From assembly GCA_963695975.1 (NCBI GenBank), contig CAVOIB010000012.1, positions 27,480-91,479 on the forward strand: 64,000 nucleotides of DNA, read 5' to 3'. Every line of letters starts with the position of its first letter. Positions within the stretch are counted from its first letter, which is position 1. The notes under the pieces are model-generated. The model was not told the origin of the DNA, did no database searches, and was given only the letters and a program-made list of their open reading frames with translations. The DNA is from JBBQVZ01 sp963695975 (lineage in GTDB: Bacteria > Actinomycetota > UBA4738 > HRBIN12). The position numbers were made by a program, and so were the translations under genes. Positions 32,684 to 39,935 of this stretch are shown here, one piece after another.

Positions 32684-33556
32684 ATGTCCGTTGGCCCCAT
32701 CACCCAGCGATCCTCCGGACTCGACGCGGTGCGGGAGCGGGTCGACCGGACGCTCGACACGTTCCTCCTGGAGGTGCGAGGCGAGACCGAAGCGGTCGCG
32801 CCCGATGCGACGCTCCCGATCGACGAGATCCGTAGGATGATCGCAGCCGGCGGGAAGCGCCTGCGGCCCACGGTCTGCTACTGGGGGTTCCGCGCCGCGG
32901 GGGGAACGGACGGTGAGGCGGTCGTTCGCGTGGCGGCCGCCCTCGAGCTCCTCCACACCATGGCGTTGATCCACGACGACCTGATGGACGCCGCTGTCGA
33001 ACGTCGCGGCGTGCTCGCGAGCGCCCTCGAACTCACCGAGCAAGCTCGACGACGCGGCTCGAGCGATCCGGTGCGAACCGGGACAGCGCTCGCCATCCTC
33101 GCGGGGGACCTCGCCGCGGTCCTCGCCGACAGGTTGTTCCTGTCGTGCGGGTTCACGGCCGATCGGCTCCTTCCCGCCCTCGATCGGTATCACCGGATGC
33201 GGACGGATATGGCGGCGGGGCAGAGCTTGGACGTGCTCGGTGTAGGGGAGGCCGCCGACCGTTCCTTGGTCGCCTCACTCAAGAGCGGCGGTTACACGGT
33301 GAGCGGCCCGCTCGCGATCGGCGCGACGCTCGCGGGAGCAGCGGCCGACGTTCTGGAGGCGCTGGGGGCATACGGCGACCCACTAGGTATCGCGTTCCAG
33401 ATGCGGGATGACGAACGTGACGGCGACGGCGTGGCACTCCCGCAGGAGGTGGCGACGCTCGTGGAGAGGGCGCGGCGAGCCCTCGATCTGGCCGGGATCG
33501 ACGCGGACGCCCGTCGGGCGCTGCTCGCCCTCGCCGACGCCGTGGAGATGGGATGA
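32684..33556 (+). CDS. Polyprenyl (geranylgeranyl/farnesyl-type) diphosphate synthase
   Basis: 290 residues of the trans-prenyl synthase fold. GGKRLRP binds the diphosphate; HDDLMDAAVERRG is the first Asp-rich motif; the second is QMRDDERDGD. The sequence GIAFQMRDDERD is less canonical than the usual DD-x-x-D, and the C-terminal part after it is short. A likely product is a C15-C20 diphosphate for menaquinone, heme A farnesylation or lipids. It is divergent from the CtaA-CtaB fusion with 69 bases between starts. Confidence 0.87.
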   Translation: MSVGPITQRSSGLDAVRERVDRTLDTFLLEVRGETEAVAPDATLPIDEIRRMIAAGGKRLRPTVCYWGFRAAGGTDGEAVVRVAAALELLHTMALIHDDLMDAAVERRGVLASALELTEQARRRGSSDPVRTGTALAILAGDLAAVLADRLFLSCGFTADRLLPALDRYHRMRTDMAAGQSLDVLGVGEAADRSLVASLKSGGYTVSGPLAIGATLAGAAADVLEALGAYGDPLGIAFQMRDDERDGDGVALPQEVATLVERARRALDLAGIDADARRALLALADAVEMG

Positions 33557-33984
33557 CCGGTGACTTCGAGTTCCTGCGCAAGACGTTCCGCGATGTGCCC
33601 CAATGCCGACTGGCGACGCTGAACCCGAACGGCGGCCCCCATGTCGTGCCCAGGTGGTTCGTGTGGCTCGAGGGCGGCGTCTACGTCGCCACACGCCGGG
33701 GCGACGCGAGTTGGGAGCACGTCGAACGAGACCCACGGGTCTCGGTCGTCGTCGATCGTGGCAGGGATTGGGTCGACCTCGCAGGGGTGCGGCTCGACGG
33801 CGCTGCCGAGTCGATCCCCGCCGAGCAGCCCGAGCTGCGGGCGGTGATGTCCGCCTGGCACGAGAAGTACCGCTCCATGCTCGCGGGTGACGGGTTCGAA
33901 CGCCTGACGGAACAGGTTGCGGCGCTCGGGTTCCTGCGAGTCCTCATCAATGACGCGGATGCCTGGGACCACGGAGCGGGATGA
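33553..33984 (+). CDS. Pyridoxamine 5'-phosphate oxidase-fold (FMN or F420-binding) protein
   Basis: 143 residues of the split-barrel flavin fold: CRLATLNPNGGPHVVPRWF is the first strand pair, then VYVATRRGDASWEHVERDPRVSVVVD, typical of small PNPOx-like and F420-dependent reductases of actinobacteria. ATG-to-stop overlap of four bases with the prenyl synthase, so the two are co-translated. Cofactor and substrate are not decidable from the sequence. Confidence 0.85.
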   Translation: MTGDFEFLRKTFRDVPQCRLATLNPNGGPHVVPRWFVWLEGGVYVATRRGDASWEHVERDPRVSVVVDRGRDWVDLAGVRLDGAAESIPAEQPELRAVMSAWHEKYRSMLAGDGFERLTEQVAALGFLRVLINDADAWDHGAG

Positions 33985-33993
33985 GCAGGCAGG

Positions 33994-34023
33994 TTGCTCG
34001 CTCATCCGGCCCCGGCGTACGCT
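33994..34023 (+). promoter_or_regulatory. Likely promoter of the first nuo operon: TTGCTC-N18-TACGCT
   Basis: TTGCTC (33994-33999) and TACGCT (34018-34023) are 18 bases apart; the expected start of transcription near 34030 falls inside a predicted Rex operator. Confidence 0.45.
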
Positions 34024-34026
34024 CCT

Positions 34027-34044
34027 TTGTGAAGCTGTTCACAT
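34027..34044. promoter_or_regulatory. Predicted Rex operator 1 upstream of nuo operon 1
   Basis: TTGTGAAGCTGTTCACAT matches TTGTGAA-N4-TTCACAA in 13 of 14 fixed bases. It overlaps the expected transcription start, the usual place for a repressor. Confidence 0.8.
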
Positions 34045-34059
34045 GCCGGTGTTCTCCGT

Positions 34060-34077
34060 TCGTGAGACATTTCACAA
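34060..34077. promoter_or_regulatory. Predicted Rex operator 2 upstream of nuo operon 1
   Basis: TCGTGAGACATTTCACAA matches the consensus in 12 of 14 fixed bases. Its centre is 33 bases from operator 1, about three helical turns, so both sites face the same side of the DNA. Confidence 0.72.
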
Positions 34078-34095
34078 GCGTCTGAGGGGGAGCGA

Positions 34096-35340
34096 GTGAA
34101 CAGGATCGACACGGACGTCCTGGTGGTCGGCGCGGGTCCGGGCGGATCCGCGACCGCGTATCACCTTGCCCGGCACGGGGTCGACGTGACGCTGGTGGAA
34201 CGTTCGTCGTTCCCCCGCGAGAAGGTCTGCGGCGACGGCCTGACCCCGCGCGGCGTGGCGGCGATGCTCCGCATGGGCGTCGACCCCGACGAGCCGGGGT
34301 TCGAACGTGTGTCGGGGCTCCGTGTGTACTCCCGCGACGCGATGATCGAGCTCCCGTGGCCGGAGCTCCAAGCCTGGCCGGGATATGGGTTGGTGATGAC
34401 GCGGCTGGACTTCGACGCGCTCCTGGTTGACCGGGCCCAGAAGGCCGGGGCCAGGCTCATGGAGCGCACCGAGGCGCTCGAGCCGTTGCTCGTCGAGGGA
34501 TGGGTGAGAGGAGCCACCGTCCGCTCGGCCGAGGACGTCGATGCCGGGCCCACCGAGATCCGAGCGCGGTACGTGGTGGCGGCAGACGGTGCTGCGTCGC
34601 GGTTCGCCAAGCCGGCGGGCGTGATGCGGGACGCCTCCCGTCCGCTCGGGATCGCGGCGCGCCGCTATTACCGGACCGACTACCACCCAGGTCCCTGGCT
34701 CGAGTCGTGGCTGGACCTGTGGGAAGGAGACCTCCTCCTGCCCGGGTACGGTTGGCTCTTCCCGGTCGCGGGCGGAACGATCAACCTCGGCGGCGGTCTC
34801 CTCAATACGTTCAAGAACTTCAAGGATGTGTCCGCCCAGCGGCTGTTCAACGCGTTCGCGGCCATGCTGCCCGCCTCGTTCGGTATCTCGGAGGAGACGG
34901 CGGAGGGCCGGATGCTCTCGGGGCCCCTCCCCATGAGCATGAACCGAGTGCCGCAGGCCGTACCGGGATTGCTCCTCGTCGGCGACGCGGCGGGAGCGGT
35001 CAACCCGTTCAACGGCGAAGGCATCGCCTACGCGATGGAGACGGGTGAGATCGCGGCGGACCTGGTTCACGAGTCGCTGGTGACCGGCCGGGCCGCGATC
35101 TCGATGCAGTACCCCACGGTGTTGCGGCAGCGGTACGGTCGCTACTTCTCGATCGGGCGGGGGTTCGCGCGCGCGGTCGGGAAGCCCGCGATCATGGGCC
35201 TCGCCACACGCTTCATGCTCCCGCGTCCGACGGTGATGAACTTCGCGCTCCGCGTGATGGGGAACCTGAGCGACGGGCGGGAGGGCGACACCACGGACAA
35301 ACTCTTCTACCTGCTGGAACGGCTCGGGAAGGCGTCCTGA
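34096..35340 (+). CDS. Geranylgeranyl reductase-family flavoprotein (MenJ-like)
   Basis: 414 residues. VLVVGAGPGGSATAYHLARHG is the FAD dinucleotide motif (split as VLVVGAGPGGS and ATAYHLARHG), KVCGDGLTPRGV the family's conserved CGDGL, and GLLLVGDAAGAVNPFNGEGI the second FAD site. Mycobacterial MenJ saturates one double bond of the menaquinone tail; archaeal relatives reduce lipid chains. GTG start with GAGGGGGAG upstream. It is the first gene of the nuo operon behind two Rex sites, which ties quinone-tail reduction to complex I expression. Confidence 0.9.
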   Translation: MNRIDTDVLVVGAGPGGSATAYHLARHGVDVTLVERSSFPREKVCGDGLTPRGVAAMLRMGVDPDEPGFERVSGLRVYSRDAMIELPWPELQAWPGYGLVMTRLDFDALLVDRAQKAGARLMERTEALEPLLVEGWVRGATVRSAEDVDAGPTEIRARYVVAADGAASRFAKPAGVMRDASRPLGIAARRYYRTDYHPGPWLESWLDLWEGDLLLPGYGWLFPVAGGTINLGGGLLNTFKNFKDVSAQRLFNAFAAMLPASFGISEETAEGRMLSGPLPMSMNRVPQAVPGLLLVGDAAGAVNPFNGEGIAYAMETGEIAADLVHESLVTGRAAISMQYPTVLRQRYGRYFSIGRGFARAVGKPAIMGLATRFMLPRPTVMNFALRVMGNLSDGREGDTTDKLFYLLERLGKAS

Positions 35341-35356
35341 TGACCGTCGAAGTAGG

Positions 35357-35800
35357 ATGCGCCACGTGCTGAGCGAGTACCTGCCGATCCTCGTTCTCGC
35401 CGGGCTGGCGTTCGTGTTCGCGGTGGGCTCCCTGGCAGCCTCCTCGAAGCTGAGGCCCAACCATCCGAACCCGGTCAAGCTGTCTGCGTACGAGTGCGGG
35501 AACGACCCGGTCCGCCTCCCGCGCGGCGAGCGGTTCTCGGTGAAGTTCTACGTGGTCGCGATGCTGTTCATCATCTTCGATATCGAGACGATCTTCCTGT
35601 TCCCGTGGGCGGTCACGTTCCGCCAGCTCGGCATGTTCGGACTGGGGGAGATGGCGGTGTTCATCGGGCTCGTGTTCGTGGCCTACGTCTACGTGTGGCG
35701 CAAGGGCGGGCTGGAATGGTCTGGCGTCGAGGTGGCGCCCACCGCTGCGGAAGTATCGGTCGCCGCGGACGAGCCCCTGGAGGTGGCCGGTGCCCGTTGA
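35357..35800 (+). CDS. nuoA: NADH-quinone oxidoreductase subunit A
   Basis: 147 residues with three helices. YECGNDPVRLPRGERFSVKFYVVAMLFI carries the conserved Tyr-Glu-Cys-Gly loop near the quinone site, and IFDIETIFLFPWAV is the signature second helix. The C-terminal tail (about 25 residues of Ala/Val/Glu) is longer than usual. It overlaps nuoB by 11 bases. First of the 14 complex I genes in standard order. Confidence 0.95.
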   Translation: MRHVLSEYLPILVLAGLAFVFAVGSLAASSKLRPNHPNPVKLSAYECGNDPVRLPRGERFSVKFYVVAMLFIIFDIETIFLFPWAVTFRQLGMFGLGEMAVFIGLVFVAYVYVWRKGGLEWSGVEVAPTAAEVSVAADEPLEVAGAR

Positions 35801-36308
35801 GCGGCTCGAAGGCGTGCAGCTCGGCTCGGGCCCGGAGGAGATCGAGGAAGAGGTCCGCCGCGGCATCCTGTTGACCTCCTTGGACCGCGCCGTCGGTTGG
35901 GCCCGCAAGCAGTCGATGTGGCCGGCCACGTTCGGGTTGGCGTGTTGCGCGATCGAGATGATGTCGACCGGCGCCGGGCAGTACGACCTCTCCCGATGGG
36001 GGATGGAGCTGTTCCGGGCGTCGCCGCGTCAGGCCGACCTGATGATCGTCGCCGGCCGCGTCTCCCAGAAGATGGCGCCGGTCCTACGCCGGATCTACGA
36101 CCAGATGCCGGAGCCTCGGTGGGTGATCTCGATGGGGGTCTGCGCGTCGGCCGGCGGGATGTTCACGAACTACGCGATCGTCCAGGGCGTGGACACGATC
36201 GTTCCCGTGGACGTCTACGTCCCTGGCTGCCCACCCAAGCCCGAGATGTTGATGTTCGGGATCTTGAAGCTGCAGGAGAAGGTCCGGACGGCGGAGACGT
36301 TCAAGTGA
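35790..36308 (+). CDS. nuoB: NADH-quinone oxidoreductase subunit B (cluster N2)
   Basis: 172 residues. The N2 [4Fe-4S] ligands are the two adjacent cysteines of FGLACCAIEMM, the Cys of SMGVCASAGG and the Cys of YVPGCPPKPEM. N2 is the last iron-sulfur cluster and reduces the quinone together with NuoD. GTG start inside nuoA; overlaps nuoC by four bases. Confidence 0.96.
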   Translation: MPVERLEGVQLGSGPEEIEEEVRRGILLTSLDRAVGWARKQSMWPATFGLACCAIEMMSTGAGQYDLSRWGMELFRASPRQADLMIVAGRVSQKMAPVLRRIYDQMPEPRWVISMGVCASAGGMFTNYAIVQGVDTIVPVDVYVPGCPPKPEMLMFGILKLQEKVRTAETFK

Positions 36309-36805
36309 CGCCTGCGGACCTGGCGGAACGGATCCGGGCGCGCGGAACGGACGTGCTCTTCGCGCGCGACGAGGTCACGTGGATCGTGGAACGCGACGAG
36401 CTCCTCGATGTGTTGGCCGGGTTGCGCGACGATCCGGAGCTCTCGTTCGACTTCATGTCGTGCGTCACGGCGACCGACCGGCCCGATGCCCAGCCGCGGT
36501 TCTGGGTGGTGTACGAGCTCCGCTCGATGGCCGCGAAGCACCGCCTTCGCCTGAAGGTCGGCGTGCCCGAGTCGGACGCGCGGGTGCCGTCGGTGACCAT
36601 GCTCTACCCGACAGCCAACTTCCAGGAACGCGAGGTCTTCGACTTCTACGGGATCGGCTTCGACGGCCATCCGGATCTGACACGGATCCTGTTGCCCGAC
36701 GACTGGGAGGGCTACCCCCTCCGGAAGGACGAAGAGCTCGGCGGCGTGAACACCCGGTACCACGGGGCGTTCATCCCCCCCGTCGATCGCCGGACGACCA
36801 CCTAG
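36305..36805 (+). CDS. nuoC: NADH-quinone oxidoreductase subunit C
   Basis: 166 residues from GTG 36305. The family signature is the C-terminal region FQEREVFDFYGIGFDGHPDLTRILLPDDWEGYPLRKD, here recognised by EREVFDFYGI and EGYPLRKD. NuoC braces NuoB and NuoD in the connecting part of complex I. It is a separate gene rather than the NuoCD fusion of E. coli. Confidence 0.94.
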   Translation: MTPADLAERIRARGTDVLFARDEVTWIVERDELLDVLAGLRDDPELSFDFMSCVTATDRPDAQPRFWVVYELRSMAAKHRLRLKVGVPESDARVPSVTMLYPTANFQEREVFDFYGIGFDGHPDLTRILLPDDWEGYPLRKDEELGGVNTRYHGAFIPPVDRRTTT

Positions 36806-36811
36806 CGACCG

Positions 36812-38080
36812 ATGCGCGACGTGCCCACCGACGAACTCAGGATCGCGTCCTCCGGCGAGCTGCGGCAGGAGACCATGATCATCAACATGGGCCCGCAGCA
36901 CCCATCCACGCACGGGGTGTTGCGGCTACTCCTCGAACTGGACGGCGAGACGGTGATCACGTGCAAGCCGATCATCGGCTACCTCCATACCGGGATCGAG
37001 AAGAACACCGAGTACCGGACGTGGATGCAGGGCGTGACCTACGTCACGCGTGCCGACTACCTCTCGCCGTTCTTCAACGAGCTCGGTTACTGCTTGGCGG
37101 TGGAGCGCTTGCTGGGGATCGAGGCGCCGGCGCGCGCACAGGTGATCCGCGTGCTGTTCTGCGAGTTGAACCGGATCTCGTCGCACCTCGTCTGGCTCGC
37201 GACGGGCGGTCTCGAGCTTGGGGCCGTGAGCGTCATGCTCTACGGCTTCCGTGAGCGCGAGGTGCTGATGGACATCTTCGAGTCGGTGACCGGGCTGCGG
37301 ATGAATCACGCGTACATCCGGATCGGCGGCGTGATCATGGATGTCCACCAGGACGGGCTCGGGAAGATCCGGGACTTCCTCGACGTGATGCCAGGGCGGA
37401 TCGACGAGTTCGAGTCGATCCTGAACGACAACCCCATCTGGATCGAGCGCAACCGGAGCGTAGGCGTGCTCACGGCCGAGGACGCGCTCGCGCTCGGCGT
37501 CACCGGGCCGATGCTCCGCGCCGCCGGCGTGGGCGCGGATCTCCGCAAGGATATGCCGTATTCGGGATACGAGACGTACGACTTCGATGTGCCCGTCCGC
37601 GACGAGGCAGACTCGTACGCCCGATACGTCGTCCGCATGGAGGAGATGCGGGAGTCGATGCGGATCGTCCAGCAGTGCCTGGAGCGCCTCGAGGAGCCGG
37701 GGCCCGTCATGGTCGAGGATCCGAAGGTGGCGTGGCCCGCCCGGCTGGAGGTCGGACCGGACGGGATCGGCAACTCCCCCGACTACGTCCGCCACATCAT
37801 GGAGGAGTCGATGGAGGCCCTGATCCATCACTTCAAGATGGTGACGCAGGGCGTGGAGGTGCCGGCAGGTGAGGTCTACCAGTGCGTCGAGTCGCCGCGC
37901 GGCGAGCTCGGCTTCTACGTCGTCTCTGACGGTGGTCACAAACCGTACCGCGTGAAGATCCGGGACCCCTCGTTCGTGAACCTGCAGTGCACGGCGACCA
38001 TGGTCGAGGGGCATCTGATCGCCGACGCGATCGCGTCGATCGCGAGCCTCGACCCGGTGATGGGAGGCGTGGACCGCTGA
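36812..38080 (+). CDS. nuoD: NADH-quinone oxidoreductase subunit D
   Basis: 422 residues. GPQHPSTHGVLRL and GYLHTGIEKNTEYRTW contain the His and Tyr that bind the quinone headgroup at the NuoB-NuoD interface; MNHAYIRIGGV and the end IASLDPVMGGVDR are further family marks. It is the only nuoD in the window, as the second nuo cluster has none. One-base overlap with nuoE. Confidence 0.97.
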   Translation: MRDVPTDELRIASSGELRQETMIINMGPQHPSTHGVLRLLLELDGETVITCKPIIGYLHTGIEKNTEYRTWMQGVTYVTRADYLSPFFNELGYCLAVERLLGIEAPARAQVIRVLFCELNRISSHLVWLATGGLELGAVSVMLYGFREREVLMDIFESVTGLRMNHAYIRIGGVIMDVHQDGLGKIRDFLDVMPGRIDEFESILNDNPIWIERNRSVGVLTAEDALALGVTGPMLRAAGVGADLRKDMPYSGYETYDFDVPVRDEADSYARYVVRMEEMRESMRIVQQCLERLEEPGPVMVEDPKVAWPARLEVGPDGIGNSPDYVRHIMEESMEALIHHFKMVTQGVEVPAGEVYQCVESPRGELGFYVVSDGGHKPYRVKIRDPSFVNLQCTATMVEGHLIADAIASIASLDPVMGGVDR

Positions 38081-38649
38081 TGCCCGTCTTCCAGGAGACG
38101 ACGCTGGATGAGGCCCGGAGCATCGTGGCCCGCTACCCGCAGGGGCGGGAGCGCTCGGCGGTGATGCCGCTGCTCTATCTGGCTCAGTCGGTCGAGGGAC
38201 GGGTCACGCGGGAGGGATTGCAGGAGGTCGCGGCGATCCTCGGGCTGAAGACCGCGGAGGTCGAGGCCGTCGCCACGTTCTACACGATGATCCGCCTCCG
38301 TCCCACCGGACGGCACGTGGTGACCGTCTGCACGAACCTGTCCTGCGCCCTCCGCGGAGCGAAGGACGTGTACGAGGCGGCGCATCGGGCGGCGGGCATC
38401 CCGCACGGCGAAGAGCTCTCGGACGACGAGGTGATCACGCTCCATGAAGAGGAATGTCTTGGCGCGTGCGAGAAGGCACCTGTCGTCTCGGTGGACTTCA
38501 TGTACCACGACGGCGTCACGCCAGAGCGGATGGCCGAGCTGATCGAGTCGTTGCGCCAGGGTGAGGTTCCAGCTCCGTCACGCGGCGAGCCGGTCCGCGA
38601 CTTCCGCGCCGCATCTCGCGTCCTCGCCGGCCTCGAGGTGGGCGCGTGA
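38080..38649 (+). CDS. nuoE: NADH-quinone oxidoreductase subunit E (cluster N1a)
   Basis: 189 residues from ATG 38080. The thioredoxin-like fold carries the N1a [2Fe-2S] ligands in VCTNLSCAL and EECLGACEKAPVV. The last 30 residues (SRGEPVRDFRAASR) extend beyond the core. Part of the NADH-oxidising module with NuoF. Overlaps nuoF by four bases. Confidence 0.95.
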   Translation: MPVFQETTLDEARSIVARYPQGRERSAVMPLLYLAQSVEGRVTREGLQEVAAILGLKTAEVEAVATFYTMIRLRPTGRHVVTVCTNLSCALRGAKDVYEAAHRAAGIPHGEELSDDEVITLHEEECLGACEKAPVVSVDFMYHDGVTPERMAELIESLRQGEVPAPSRGEPVRDFRAASRVLAGLEVGA

Positions 38650-39935
38650 GCCTCGAGTTCGACCGAGTCATCACCGCGAACTGGGGCGACGATTCCGTTC
38701 GGTCGCTCGAAGGCTACGAGGCCAAGGGCGGGTATCAGGGTCTGCGCCGGGCGCTCGAGATGCCGCCAGACGACGTGATCCAGGTCGTGAAAGACTCCGG
38801 CCTGCGCGGGCGAGGGGGCGCCGGCTTCCCGACCGGGATGAAGTGGTCGTTCGTTCCGCAGGACACCGGCAAGCCCACCTACGTCACGGTCAACTTCGAT
38901 GAGTCCGAGCCGGGCACGTGCAACAACCGCGAGCTGATGGAGCGCGAGCCTCACCAGATGCTCGAGGGCGCGATGATCGCCGCGTACGCGATCCGGTGTC
39001 ACACGGTATTCGTCTACTGCCGCGGCGAGTTCCTATGGCCGGGCACGGTCCTGCAACGCGCGATCGCGGAGCTGTACGCCGGAGGCTACGCCGGAGCGAA
39101 CATGCTGGGATCCGACTTCGACCTGGAGATCGTGATGCATCGTGGGGCCGGCGCCTACATCTGCGGCGAGGAGACGGCGCTCCTGTCATCGCTCGAGGGG
39201 TTCCGGGGCCAACCACGGCTTCGGCCGCCGTTCCCGGCCGTCGAGGGCCTCTACGCCTCGCCCACCGTGATCAACAACGTCGAAACCCTCTGCAACGTGC
39301 CGCACATCCTCAAGAACGGCGCTGACTGGTTCCAGCGCCAAGGCACCGAGAAGGCCCCCGGCACCAAGATGTTCACGATCTCGGGCAAGGTCGAGCGGCC
39401 GGGCAACTACGAGCTTCCGCTCGGGACGCCGTTCCGGGTGCTGCTCGAGGAGTTCGGCGGCGGCGTGCGTGAAGGGAAGGCTCTGAAGGCGTGGACCCCC
39501 GGCGGGTCGTCGACCCCGATGCTCACCGCCCAGCACTTGGACGTCGGGTTGGACTTCGAGTCGATCTCCGCCGCGGGCTCGCTGCTCGGCACGGGCGCCG
39601 TGATGGTCATGGACGAGGACGACTGCGTGGTCGAGGCGGCCCGCCGTCTCGTGGAGTTCTACGCCCACGAGAGCTGCGGCAAGTGCACCCCGTGCAGGGA
39701 GGGCACCTGGTGGGCGTCGCGCGTGCTGGGGCGCATCGAAGAGGGGTACGGGCGCGAAGAGGACCTGCCGCTCCTCGCCGAGGTGGGACAGAACATCCTG
39801 TTCCGCGCGTTCTGCGCGCTCGCCGACGGCGCCGTCTCTCCGATCTCGTCGACGCTCCAGCACTTCAAGGACGAGTACGAGGAACACGTCCGGCTCGGGC
39901 GCTGTCCACTCGACCGGGTCGAGGTGGCGACGTGA
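38646..39935 (+). CDS. nuoF: NADH-quinone oxidoreductase subunit F (FMN, NADH site, N3)
   Basis: 429 residues. GLRGRGGAGFPTGMKW is the NADH/FMN glycine-rich motif, GAYICGEETALLSSLEG lines the flavin, and ESCGKCTPCREGTWW holds three of the four N3 [4Fe-4S] cysteines, with the fourth in FRAFCALADG. This is the NADH entry point of complex I; no counterpart exists in the second cluster. GTG start overlapping nuoE. Confidence 0.97.
   Translation: MSLEFDRVITANWGDDSVRSLEGYEAKGGYQGLRRALEMPPDDVIQVVKDSGLRGRGGAGFPTGMKWSFVPQDTGKPTYVTVNFDESEPGTCNNRELMEREPHQMLEGAMIAAYAIRCHTVFVYCRGEFLWPGTVLQRAIAELYAGGYAGANMLGSDFDLEIVMHRGAGAYICGEETALLSSLEGFRGQPRLRPPFPAVEGLYASPTVINNVETLCNVPHILKNGADWFQRQGTEKAPGTKMFTISGKVERPGNYELPLGTPFRVLLEEFGGGVREGKALKAWTPGGSSTPMLTAQHLDVGLDFESISAAGSLLGTGAVMVMDEDDCVVEAARRLVEFYAHESCGKCTPCREGTWWASRVLGRIEEGYGREEDLPLLAEVGQNILFRAFCALADGAVSPISSTLQHFKDEYEEHVRLGRCPLDRVEVAT

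Noticed and set aside
39491..39931. Upstream extension of nuoG
   Set aside because: This is the +1 frame of nuoF; GTG 39932 gives the standard NuoG N-terminus.
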